Source: a bacterium
GTDB taxonomy: Bacteria; Planctomycetota; Planctomycetia; Kolteriales; Kolteriaceae
NCBI GenBank assembly: GCA_019753235.1
Contig: JAIELF010000054.1
Span: 1-41,002 of the forward strand
Direction of reading: 5' to 3'
DNA: 41,002 nucleotides
In this document: one piece after another, positions 1 to 7,556 of the stretch
Layout of the letters: the number at the start of each line of letters is the position of its first letter
How positions within the stretch are numbered: position 1 is the stretch's first letter
Position numbers and translations under genes: made by a program
The notes under the pieces: generated by a model
The model's database searches: none
What the model was told of the DNA's origin: nothing
Seen by the model: only the letters and a program-made list of their open reading frames with translations

Positions 1-71
1 CGCCGCCTCTTCGTCAGGCCCGATGATCGCTAGCTGCACGCTGGCGACACGGCAGTGCCACCCGGCCGTTA
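1..71. repeat. Short direct repeat, left copy (Rhs cassette 5' boundary)
   Basis: This stretch matches 1569-1640 almost base for base, with a few substitutions and one missing C. Both copies stop at the same point, after the bases CCGGCCGTTA, and are followed by unrelated sequence. On the minus strand the right copy is the first coding sequence of the truncated Rhs gene that ends at 579. The left copy would therefore be the start of another Rhs fragment that runs off the left edge. The 1-base deletion shifts its frame relative to the right copy. Confidence 0.8.
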
Positions 72-139
72 CCAGAATGCCCCCATATCCCCCCCCCAGA
101 CTCACATGAATCGTGTCGCGGTTTCAGGAGAGGAGTCCA

Positions 140-526
140 TTAATGCTCGACTTTCTGCTGATCTCGGCGCGATGCCATACACATCAATATTGCCAGAATC
201 GTTGGACAGAGAAACAAAAGGACCGCCCCCAAAATGGAAACACTATCAAGGTTTTTATCTCTAGTGATTACGATTAGAAACGTCGCCCCTGCACCGAATA
301 GCATTAGCAAGCTAGAAGTATCTATATATTTTTTCGACAACGTTGAATTCTTTAAGAATTTCAGCGAAGGTATGAGCGGGGCGCAAGGCATAGCGAACAA
401 CCCGCTTCCTACTCCTCCAAACATCTCATAAGATCTCAAAGGCATGACAAAAGATAATGCGACGAGAACAACGCAGTAGATCAATGAAATCAATAGAATG
501 GGTTTTAAAAAATAACTTGATTGCAT
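140..526 (-). CDS. Small multispanning membrane protein, candidate immunity protein of the adjacent Rhs tip
   Basis: A 128-residue protein of no family I recognise. It has hydrophobic stretches near residues 7-29, about 36-55 (weaker), 72-88 and 96-118, so three or four membrane spans are likely, ending in a charged tail (RRDQQKVEH). It lies 52 bases downstream of the Rhs gene that ends at 579, on the same strand, which is where immunity genes of polymorphic toxins sit. The sequence is visibly more AT-rich than the flanking genes, as is common for exchanged toxin/immunity cassettes. I infer an immunity role from position alone. A membrane immunity protein would suit a toxin acting at the membrane, and the neighbouring tip is hydrophobic. 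The ATG has only a weak ribosome site. It could instead be an unrelated small membrane protein. Confidence 0.6.
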   Translation of the reverse strand: MQSSYFLKPILLISLIYCVVLVALSFVMPLRSYEMFGGVGSGLFAMPCAPLIPSLKFLKNSTLSKKYIDTSSLLMLFGAGATFLIVITRDKNLDSVSILGAVLLFLCPTILAILMCMASRRDQQKVEH

Positions 527-578
527 GAGTTTGTCCAGTCATGTCGGCTTGCTTCTTTGCGCAGTTTTGAACTAATTG

Positions 579-1619
579 CTATTGTCCCTTTTCGCATTTG
601 CATCGCTCCATGCAAATACTGTAGACTCCGGCGGCAGATGCAAGGCAAACGACCTGTTGTGCAGCGCACCATGCGGCGTTTACTTGATTTGGGGCTCTTC
701 CAACACAAATAAGAAAATTCCCAAAGCATGCAACTGTCAGTACCTTGAATGTAGCAGCACATGCTTCCTCACAAGTCATTGGGGCAGGTTCTGGATCAGG
801 TGGAACCGGCTTGATTACCCCATCATAACACCCGTGATTTGGCGGACAGAACTGCATTCTTCCCCCGCACATGATCCAACGCCCCTCGTTGGGAGTCAGT
901 CCTGTTGCATCCGTTAGATCTTCCGGCCTCCCCCCGACATACTCGTACAGATTCCACTGGCTTCCCTCGTACCCGATCGGGTCTCTTGAGATGAACCTGC
1001 CGAGCTTGGCGTGGTAGTAGCGGTTTCGGTATTGGTAGAGGCCGGTTTCGGGGTCGAGGCGTTGGCCGGTGTATCGGCGAGAGTTGGCGATGTCGCTTTG
1101 GCCGTCCGCATCAAAATCGAAACTCGGCAGGTAGACCAGCGGCTCGCCGTAGGGAGAGTAGTCGTAGCGTTCGACCACGCTGGCGGTGGTGCTGATGGCC
1201 GAGGTCACGTTGAAGTTCGCATCGTGCGTGAAGTAGTGCTGGACCTGCGTGCCGCCGACCGTGGCGTCGTAGAAGCGGGTGGCCAGGGCGTCGATGTAGT
1301 AGGGGTGCCAGACGAACTGCTCGAAGGGATTGGCACTGATGGTGCCGGAAGTCTCCTTGCGGACCTCCAGCTCCTGCCAATCTTCGTTACAGTAAAAGTG
1401 GTCTTTCACCGTGCCCGTCCCGTTGGATTTCACGATTCGGTGATTTAAGCCTGCTGGCGACGTCCCCGTCGGGATGTCTCTGGCATCATACTCGTACTCG
1501 GCCACGGTTGTCGAGCCGGTTACCTTGACTAACCGGTTCCAATCGCCGTACGTGCGTGTGGACGCCGGCGCCGCCTCTTCGTCAAGCCCGTCGATCGCTA
1601 GCTGCACACTGGCCGACAC
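579..1619 (-). CDS. Rhs core C-terminal part with cysteine-rich toxin-like tip (5'-truncated)
   Basis: The protein carries the end of an Rhs/YD-repeat shell: YD-type motifs (YEYDAR, RYDYSPYGEP) and the Rhs-associated core signature RYTGQRLDPETGLYQYRNRY followed by LGRFISRDPIGYEG and NLYEYVGGRPEDLTDATGL. After this core, a tip of about 100 residues begins near residue 240. It holds about a dozen cysteines, a proline-rich linker (KPVPPDPEPAP) and a small hydrophobic C-terminal domain. The tip resembles no toxin I can name. The gene has no N-terminal shell: its frame opens at a stop codon at 1638-1640, exactly where an oppositely oriented Rhs fragment begins. The GTG at 1619 is therefore probably not a true start. 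It reads as a displaced Rhs tip cassette, followed by its likely immunity gene at 140-526. Expression is uncertain. Confidence 0.7.
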   Translation of the reverse strand: MSASVQLAIDGLDEEAAPASTRTYGDWNRLVKVTGSTTVAEYEYDARDIPTGTSPAGLNHRIVKSNGTGTVKDHFYCNEDWQELEVRKETSGTISANPFEQFVWHPYYIDALATRFYDATVGGTQVQHYFTHDANFNVTSAISTTASVVERYDYSPYGEPLVYLPSFDFDADGQSDIANSRRYTGQRLDPETGLYQYRNRYYHAKLGRFISRDPIGYEGSQWNLYEYVGGRPEDLTDATGLTPNEGRWIMCGGRMQFCPPNHGCYDGVIKPVPPDPEPAPMTCEEACAATFKVLTVACFGNFLICVGRAPNQVNAAWCAAQQVVCLASAAGVYSICMERCKCEKGQ

Positions 1620-1640
1620 GCCAGTGCCACCCGGCCGTTA
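1569..1640. repeat. Short direct repeat, right copy (Rhs cassette 5' boundary)
   Basis: This is the partner of 1-71. On the minus strand it encodes the residues RPGGTGVSASVQLAIDG of the truncated Rhs fragment. It ends at 1640, where the plus-strand Rhs core repeat begins. The distance from one boundary to the next (72 to 1640) equals one complete core-tip-immunity cassette. Confidence 0.8.
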
Positions 1641-1970
1641 TACGACGCCTTCGGCCACTTCGTGGGGATCGAAGACTCCTCCGATAACGCCGTCGCCGCC
1701 AGCAACCGCCTGACGAGCTTGGGCTACATCGGCCAAGAGGGAGACCTGGTGAGCGGTCTATCGCTTCATGGGGCGAGGTGGTACGATCCGAATCTAGGAC
1801 GCTTTATCAGCCAGGATCCTTCGGGCTACGACGGCGGCATGGATATGAACCTCTATCGCTACGCCTTCAACAACGTCTCGAGCTTCGCCGACCCGACCGG
1901 CCTGGTCGGTTTTCAGGTTCCGTACAACGGCGGCAGCACCAGCAGCTTGGGGCTAAGCGGATCGAATTAA
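1641..1970 (+). pseudogene. Rhs core fragment, copy 1 (truncated at both ends)
   Basis: In frame from 1641 this encodes YDAFGHFVGIED, then the Rhs core end: LGYIGQEGDLVSGLSLHGAR, WYDPNLGRFISQDPSGYDGG, NLYRYAFNNVSSFADPTGL. It ends at a TAA at 1968-1970. The upstream shell is missing because the sequence switches at 1640 to an oppositely oriented Rhs fragment. The same frame continues open after the TAA into the HINT/GIY-YIG tip. The original gene was therefore probably core plus tip in one frame, and the stop looks like a nonsense mutation. The core differs clearly from that of the minus-strand Rhs fragment, so two Rhs lineages meet here. Confidence 0.75.
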
Positions 1971-2219
1971 AACTCCCTCACGCGGTCCAACGATTCTTTC
2001 GAACGCTACTCGGCCCGGGCCTCACGAGCGGAATTGGAGGCGAGTTGGTCAAGCCCATCATCTGCTCCATCGCCCACCCGAAGCTGGTCGGAATGGGCCA
2101 CGAGTGGGATCGCCAGTGCCGCTCGCTCGGGGTACAATTTCGTCCGCGATGTTTCCTATATCACGTCGGGAAGTGTCAAAAGTTCGGTCGTCAGCAGCTT
2201 CACCAGTGGCAAGTCTGCC
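1641..2219. repeat. Large direct repeat, copy 1 (Rhs core and tip stem)
   Basis: This matches 4485-5063 at a constant offset of 2,844 bases. I found about four substitutions along it (near 1664, 1684, 2171 and 2199) and one more in the last few bases. It includes the core end, the in-frame TAA and the first part of the tip stem. The left edge coincides with the inverted Rhs junction at 1640. The right edge falls in the sequence GGCAAGTC followed by GCC, which is also where the second copy joins transposase sequence. Confidence 0.9.
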
Positions 2220-3365
2220 GACAGCGCCCTCGGCTTTGCCGGTAGCTTTGCCGATACCGCAACCAACATCGTGACTCTCGGCCACGGCACCGACTACTCG
2301 TCTGGCTCGGGTCTGTACGGCAACCGCGAGGCGTATCAAGGAGGCCGATCGGTCGGATACGCCACGCAGTCGATCCAGGCGAGCGTTCTGACCGGGGCGG
2401 CGACCAATGCGTTGGTAAGCCGGGCAATCGCGTATGCCCCGCGAGCTGTGACCACGGCGATCAGCACTTTCGGCCGGGGAGCCGAATGGCTCGACCGGAC
2501 CCAAGGTGCTATCCAAATCGCCAGTGGCGATGCCAGCGGTATCGAGGCGTTTCTGCCAGGCGTGGGTGGGCGAACATTAGCTGGAACGCAGCTACCTTCT
2601 ACAAACTTCTCTAGTCATCGGTGGGGAGACCCCGATACGATTCCCTGTTTCCCCGCAGAAGCTCTAGTGCACACGCCCGATGGGCTTCGCGAGATCTCTA
2701 CCCTCCGGGAGGGCGACCTCGTGTTGGCCTATGATTCAGCCAGCAGGTCGGTCGTCCCACGTCAAGTGACAGCGTGCTTAGTGAATTGGACGGTGGTTTT
2801 GGTTCGATTGACCGTGGACGGAGAAACAATCTGGGCGACGAAGACACATCCTTTCTATTCGCCCGAAGGTGGTTGGATGCCGGCTTGCGATTTGAGGCCG
2901 GGCATGCGACTTTTGGATAAGGATCTCCAGCCGCGAGTGATCGAAAACGCCGAGCATCGAGGTACGCACGAAACAACCTACAACATCACGGTGGATGAAT
3001 TGCACACGTTCTTTGTCGGAGAAATAGGTGTCCTCGTTCACAACTCGTCCTTCGAGAGTACGACCAGGGCGGCAACTCAGATCTATTTGATCCGAGATCA
3101 AGAACAGAATCCTGCATACGTCGGTAAGACGACACAGGGTATTGAGACGCGGTTTCAACAACACATTAATACCAATCATCCTGAATGGGCGAATGGATAT
3201 TCGTTCCGGCAATTGGCTAACGGTGATTGGACGCCTTACGAAGCGGCGGTTTGGGAAAAGCATTACATGGATGTATACGGAGGAAAGAATGCACTTGAAA
3301 ACAGGCAGGTTGCCATCACGGAAGCAAAATACAATCGTTTTAAATCATCGTTCAATCCTTGTTAG
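2034..3365 (+). CDS. Rhs tip: pretoxin HINT domain plus GIY-YIG nuclease toxin
   Basis: Numbering from the TTG at 2034 (443 residues), residues 1-200 are the variable stem behind the Rhs core. Residues 205-338 are a pretoxin HINT domain: Cys205 opens CFPAEALVHTPDG, followed by EGDLVLAYD, THPFYSPEGGW and the end motif ELHTFFVGEIGVLVHN, with Ser338 after it. In this family HINT cleaves itself to release the toxin. Residues 349-443 look like a GIY-YIG (URI) nuclease: QIYLIRD for the GIY strand, AYVGKT for the YIG strand, Arg373, His377, and Glu403 or Glu408 as metal ligand. A DNase or RNase role is inferred. The frame is open from 1971, directly after an in-frame TAA that cuts it from the Rhs core. 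No good start codon or ribosome site is visible, so this may be a silent cassette unless the stop is read through. Confidence 0.8.
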   Translation: MEASWSSPSSAPSPTRSWSEWATSGIASAARSGYNFVRDVSYITSGSVKSSVVSSFTSGKSADSALGFAGSFADTATNIVTLGHGTDYSSGSGLYGNREAYQGGRSVGYATQSIQASVLTGAATNALVSRAIAYAPRAVTTAISTFGRGAEWLDRTQGAIQIASGDASGIEAFLPGVGGRTLAGTQLPSTNFSSHRWGDPDTIPCFPAEALVHTPDGLREISTLREGDLVLAYDSASRSVVPRQVTACLVNWTVVLVRLTVDGETIWATKTHPFYSPEGGWMPACDLRPGMRLLDKDLQPRVIENAEHRGTHETTYNITVDELHTFFVGEIGVLVHNSSFESTTRAATQIYLIRDQEQNPAYVGKTTQGIETRFQQHINTNHPEWANGYSFRQLANGDWTPYEAAVWEKHYMDVYGGKNALENRQVAITEAKYNRFKSSFNPC

Positions 3366-3374
3366 AGAGGTATT

Positions 3375-4013
3375 ATGAAGAAGCTTCCGCACGGCGACAT
3401 CTTTGCTGTTCCACTCCCTGACGGAACGTTTCTGCATGGCAGGGTCTTGCTGGATATCTATCTCACGTTGAAGAGACGGTTGTTCCCGGCTAACTCTACT
3501 TTGCCAGGATTGGGTGAAGCCAGTCTGATCGAAATGTACGCGGCCATCAGCGAGTCGGTCGACTACGCCCCATCGCCAGTATTGATTCCGGGAGCGTTTG
3601 TCGAGTCGAAAGACGTAGGGAATGCATGGAAGGTTGTCGACCGGGTCGAAGTTGATCCTCGTGAAGTAGAGTTTCCAGAGACCGTTATTGGATTTATTCA
3701 TTCAAATGGTCAGATGGCGTACCAATGCGGAGAAATACACATCGGTCTACCTTTTCCGCTCACTGAGCAGGAACGGATTAATGCTTACTCGCAAAGACAT
3801 TCTGCCTTTCTCTGGCCTTATACTTGCTTGCGTGTCATGAAGCGTGATGACGAGATTCCATTGAATTATAAAGCAGCCACACTGGAAGGAACCGACTTGC
3901 GTATTTCTGCCATTCGGCAGGCGATTTATGAACATCTCCCCTTTCGTATGGAGGAATCCTACTTCGAAAAACAAGCTCAACTTGGACTCCACTTTGAGCG
4001 GCTTTATGAGTGA
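3375..4013 (+). CDS. Imm26-like immunity protein for the GIY-YIG tip
   Basis: A 212-residue soluble protein starting 9 bases after the toxin stop, with a ribosome site (GAGAGG) six bases before the ATG. The N-terminus, GDIFAVPLPDGTFLHGRVL, matches the opening I associate with the Imm26 family of polymorphic-toxin immunity proteins (GD-F-IPLPDG-YAFGRV). The rest, including GEIHIGLPFPLTEQERIN, I cannot place, and the protein is longer than the Imm26 domain alone. Position directly behind a nuclease tip is the main support for an immunity role. Like the toxin end, this gene is more AT-rich than the surrounding Rhs core, which suggests the pair was acquired together. The family assignment is from memory of the motif. 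Confidence 0.7.
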   Translation: MKKLPHGDIFAVPLPDGTFLHGRVLLDIYLTLKRRLFPANSTLPGLGEASLIEMYAAISESVDYAPSPVLIPGAFVESKDVGNAWKVVDRVEVDPREVEFPETVIGFIHSNGQMAYQCGEIHIGLPFPLTEQERINAYSQRHSAFLWPYTCLRVMKRDDEIPLNYKAATLEGTDLRISAIRQAIYEHLPFRMEESYFEKQAQLGLHFERLYE

Positions 4014-4022
4014 TTATCCTGA

Positions 4023-4814
4023 AAGTCGTCCCCCGGTTCGACCACTGCCGTCTCATTGCCGGCGGCGACGTATCAGTGGGACCATCGGGGCCGGCTGACT
4101 CGGGTGACGCTGTATGAAGAGACCTTTGCTCATCCGGTCACGAAGATCATCGATTACACCTATGATCCGCTGGATCGACGGATTCGCCGGCAGGTCGACA
4201 ACAATCCCTCGGCGACCGGGGTTCCTAATTTCAACGATGCGGGCGATATCGATGAACGCTTCGCTTACGACGGCAACCAGCTCAGCTTCGTCTTTAATGC
4301 CAAGTCGCAGCAATTGCAGGAATCGTACCTAAACGTGCCGGGGGCTCCGGAACTGACGCTGGCTCGCCTTCGGGATACGGCCGGCAACGCGTCGGCGTAT
4401 TGGTTGCTGGCCGATCATCAGGGGACGGTGCGAGATGTGATAGGGGTGTCGATCGCCAGCACCACCCCCGCGCAGCACATCCGTTACGACGCCTTCGGCC
4501 ACTTCGTTGGGATCGAAGACTCCTCCGGTAACGCCGTCGCCGCCAGCAACCGCCTGACGAGCTTGGGCTACATCGGCCAAGAGGGAGACCTGGTGAGCGG
4601 TCTATCGCTTCATGGGGCGAGGTGGTACGATCCGAATCTAGGACGCTTTATCAGCCAGGATCCTTCGGGCTACGACGGCGGCATGGATATGAACCTCTAT
4701 CGCTACGCCTTCAACAACGTCTCGAGCTTCGCCGACCCGACCGGCCTGGTCGGTTTTCAGGTTCCGTACAACGGCGGCAGCACCAGCAGCTTGGGGCTAA
4801 GCGGATCGAATTAA
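4023..4814 (+). pseudogene. Rhs core fragment, copy 2 (5'-truncated)
   Basis: The frame opens after a TGA at 4020-4022. From about 4059 it encodes typical Rhs shell sequence: YQWDHRGRLTRVTLYE, IDYTYDPLDRRIRRQ, RFAYDGN, then WLLADHQGTVRDVIG, which is the classic Rhs motif before the core. From 4485 it is nearly identical to copy 1 and ends at the same in-frame TAA (4812-4814). The fragment starts only nine bases after the immunity gene stop, with no start codon of quality, so it is a broken copy rather than a gene. It retains about 150 residues of shell that copy 1 has lost, and so gives the best view of the original Rhs protein. Confidence 0.75.
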
Positions 4815-5063
4815 AACTCCCTCACGCGGTCCAACGATTCTTTCGAACGCTACTCGGCCCGGGCCTCACGAGCGGAATTGGAGGCGAGTTGGTCAAGCCC
4901 ATCATCTGCTCCATCGCCCACCCGAAGCTGGTCGGAATGGGCCACGAGTGGGATCGCCAGTGCCGCTCGCTCGGGGTACAATTTCGTCCGCGATGTTTCC
5001 TATATCACGTCGGGGAGTGTCAAAAGTTCGGTCGTCAGCAGCCTCACCAGTGGCAAGTCGGCC
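4485..5063. repeat. Large direct repeat, copy 2 (Rhs core and tip stem)
   Basis: This is the partner of 1641-2219. Upstream (4023-4484) it continues into Rhs shell sequence absent from copy 1. Downstream it switches to transposase sequence at GGCAAGTC, where copy 1 continues into the HINT tip. The two copies bracket the HINT/GIY-YIG toxin and its immunity gene, so recombination between them would delete that pair. Confidence 0.9.
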
Positions 5064-5843
5064 CTGCATCTTTTGAGTGCTTGGAGCGTGAAGGCTCGCG
5101 TGGTGTTCGGCCAGGAAGCGACCGATGCCAAGAGCAATGAAATCACAGCGATTCCCGAGTTGCTGGAACAAATGGAACTCAAGGGCTCGCTCGTCACGAT
5201 CGATGCGATGGGATGTCAGATTGCCATTGTCGAGAAGATTCACGTGGCCGGCGGCGACTATGTCCTGGCACTCAAAGCGAATCATCCGAAACTTCATGAG
5301 GCGGTATCAGATGCCTTCGTGGCCGTCGCGGACAAAACTTCTGAAGCCAAGGGCGTTCGGCGCATGAAGGTGGTAGATGAATCAGGGGATCGGCGCGAAT
5401 ACATGGTGATGCCCGTACCGAAGGATCTTCCCGGCCGAGAGAATTGGCCGGGCTTGGCGTCGATCGGCATGGCGGTCCGGCGTCGCCTCACGCCGACCGG
5501 TGAGACGGGTGAGGTTCGTTACTACCTCAGCAGTCTGCCCGCAAAGGTTCGCGAGTTTGCCACGGCGGTTCGCAGTCACTGGTCGATCGATAACAAGTCC
5601 GTGGACGCCAGTCACGCTGACGCGCCTGGCTTGCACTGGTCGCTCGATGTAACTCTTTCAGAAGACAACAGCCGAATTCAAAAGGGAGAAGGGCCAGAAG
5701 TGGTGGCCTGGCTCCGACGATTGGTACTGTCCATCCTGAAGCAGGACACTTCCATGAAGGAGAGTCTCCGCGGCAAACGCTTCATCCTCGGATCGGATGA
5801 ACAAGCCCTCGAACGCATGTTGACCAGTTTTTCCAGTAATTAA
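5049..5843 (+). pseudogene. ISAs1-family transposase, N-terminally truncated and fused to Rhs stem
   Basis: From ALHLLSAWSVKARVVFGQ onward the protein is an ISAs1-type DDE transposase: KSNEITAIPELLE, VTIDAMGCQIAIVEKI (second catalytic Asp), GGDYVLALKANHPKL, HWSIDN, LHWSLDVTLSEDNSRIQKG (with the catalytic Glu region) and LRRLVLSILKQDTSMKESL. The N-terminal part with the first catalytic Asp is missing, replaced in frame by the Rhs tip stem; the hybrid frame runs 4878-5843. About 12 extra residues (KSVDASHADAPG) sit between HWSIDN and LHWSLDV, where family members usually run together. The enzyme should be inactive. The bases after the stop, AGATGCGATCCGCCTGG, may be a decayed right terminal repeat, but no left end is present. 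Confidence 0.85.
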
Positions 5844-5902
5844 GATGCGATCCGCCTGGTGTTGACGCTGATGGGTTGGTGAATGGGAGTGGCGGTGTTG
5901 GC

Positions 5903-7219
5903 TTATTGGGGAGGGTTGTCGTTTTTCTGGACGACGCGCTCTTCGGGTTCGGTGGGGTCGTCTTTGCTGCGATTCTGACGCAGAGATTCGGCGTTGAAAT
6001 CGTTCTCTTCCCAACGAGTGACCGGGATCAGGCGTTCGAATCGATAGGTATACATCAAATCGCCCCGCTTGTTGAAAGCGTGGACGACTTCTAATTGACC
6101 CGTGTCTTGCCGAAATCCATAGAGATGCGTCCCGCCGCTCTTCAAGTCCGAATCGACGCCTGGTGGGGAGAGATGCTCGATCCAATCGTAGGACAAGACA
6201 GGGATAAAGGGATCGGGGCCGGTGGATGCTGACAGTGTTCCTTCGGAGGGGTTTCCTCGTTTGAGCAGATCGACTCGGCGACGGATTTTAGTGCTGATCA
6301 CATCTAGGCCTGTTTCGGTGATCGTCTGCGAACTTTTGCTTTTGGCGAGACTTCCGTCCGGGTCCAACCAAAGCGTTCGGCCAGCGAGGAGGAGATCTCC
6401 CTTACCGCCACGCGAGATCATCTTGCCGTTGTTGGCGCCCGCAACGTAGATACATTCTCGTCCTTCGTTAGGGGTATCAAGCCACTTCAAATGGACACTT
6501 CTCGGCTCGCCCCGCAATTTCATGAGCATCAACTCAGGATTTCGGATCGACCCCTGGATTCGCTCTGATCGCGTCATTCGACAGACAAAATCCGGATGCT
6601 TGGCATTGAACTCCTCGGCTCGACGACAGATCTCATCCACACGGTCGAGTTTGCTCGGAGGATCTTTCGCCGACGGCGCGTCGGGCACCTCCCGGATCGG
6701 CATGGGAGAGTCGGCCGTGGTTGGCGTGGCGATCGGCATAGGATCGTTTAAGGGAAGGCTCGTCGGCGATAGGGGAAGAGGCATCGGCTGATCGGGGCCG
6801 GTGGGGCTTTGGGGTCGACTGGCCGGCGGGAGGGACTCTTCATGGGTCGGGGTTTCTGGATTCGAGGGGACCGCTTTGGCCAGATCGCGGAATGAGTCAT
6901 CCTCCGCCAGGGCTGGTCTCGGTTTTGGTAATGATGTTGTCGGCTTGAGGGCGGTGGCAGGTTGAAGATCGCGATCGACCCGTTCGTTTCCCTTCGCGCG
7001 AGCAAGCAGAGGAGCCGGCTCGATCTTGATCGGGGCGGGTCGAAGCGACGCGGTCTTCGATTTTCGCATCGACTGACAGCCGATGCTCAAGGCGAGCGCC
7101 GCCACCCAAACCAGATAGAGTCCCACGACGATGCGGAACATCCATGTCCCCGCTGCAATTCCTTGTTGTCTCGAGGCTCGGGTAATCCCGCTCGCGGCTC
7201 GAGGGTGCTCTCTGTACAC
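5903..7219 (-). CDS. DUF1571-domain lipoprotein
   Basis: 438 residues from a GTG preceded closely by AAGGA. A membrane segment (FRIVVGLYLVWVAALAL) leads to SIGC, an imperfect but plausible lipobox at about residue 48, so the protein is probably exported and lipid-anchored. An ATG at 7141 starts right before this segment and is the alternative start. Residues 50-190 are a proline-rich, low-complexity linker. From about residue 195 comes a domain resembling planctomycete DUF1571: FVCRMTRSERIQG, LKWLDTPNEGRECIYVAG, GKMISRGGKGD, TITETGLDVI, and HLYGFRQDTGQLEV near the end. The function of DUF1571 is unknown to me. The gene is divergent from the aldolase gene at 7557 and probably monocistronic. 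Confidence 0.75.
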   Translation of the reverse strand: MYREHPRAASGITRASRQQGIAAGTWMFRIVVGLYLVWVAALALSIGCQSMRKSKTASLRPAPIKIEPAPLLARAKGNERVDRDLQPATALKPTTSLPKPRPALAEDDSFRDLAKAVPSNPETPTHEESLPPASRPQSPTGPDQPMPLPLSPTSLPLNDPMPIATPTTADSPMPIREVPDAPSAKDPPSKLDRVDEICRRAEEFNAKHPDFVCRMTRSERIQGSIRNPELMLMKLRGEPRSVHLKWLDTPNEGRECIYVAGANNGKMISRGGKGDLLLAGRTLWLDPDGSLAKSKSSQTITETGLDVISTKIRRRVDLLKRGNPSEGTLSASTGPDPFIPVLSYDWIEHLSPPGVDSDLKSGGTHLYGFRQDTGQLEVVHAFNKRGDLMYTYRFERLIPVTRWEENDFNAESLRQNRSKDDPTEPEERVVQKNDNPPQ

Positions 7220-7556
7220 GAGTCCTTAAAAGAAGGGAAGGAGAACTCTCCTGATTCAGCCCGATTCACCTACCGCCGGCCGAACCTGCTTTTCCCCGAA
7301 CGATCATCTCTCCCCGCTTCTTTCCCTCCGGTCGCAGCGATTCTTCGCAAAAGAAGATTCCCCGACCCGCAAAGTCTTCTTGTTCCACCCATCTTTTCTG
7401 GCCAACCCACCTTGAATGCCGGTAAGAATGTCGGGAGATGTTCTTCCTTGAATGTGCATCGAGCTTAAAGCGTTGGATGGCGGTCGGCCGTTTCCGCTTG
7501 TTTGGGCTATTAAGGCAGTCTGTTAAAATAGAGCGGATGAAGGGGGCGGGGGAAAT
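7220..7556. promoter_or_regulatory. Divergent intergenic region with candidate promoter for the aldolase/BMC pair
   Basis: 337 bases between the divergent DUF1571 and aldolase genes, with no convincing open frame. An AT-rich run, GTTAAAATAG, at about 7522-7531 could serve as a -10 region for the plus-strand pair, with TTGTTT about 19 bases upstream as a weak -35. Planctomycete promoters are poorly defined, so this is only a candidate. A purine-rich ribosome site (GGGGGCGGGGG) lies just before the ATG at 7557. Confidence 0.3.

Noticed and set aside
1011..1448. Plus-strand open frame of 145 codons inside the minus-strand Rhs fragment
   Set aside because: It lies antisense to a clear Rhs core, has no ribosome site, and its Val/Ala/Gly-rich composition is a shadow of the real frame.
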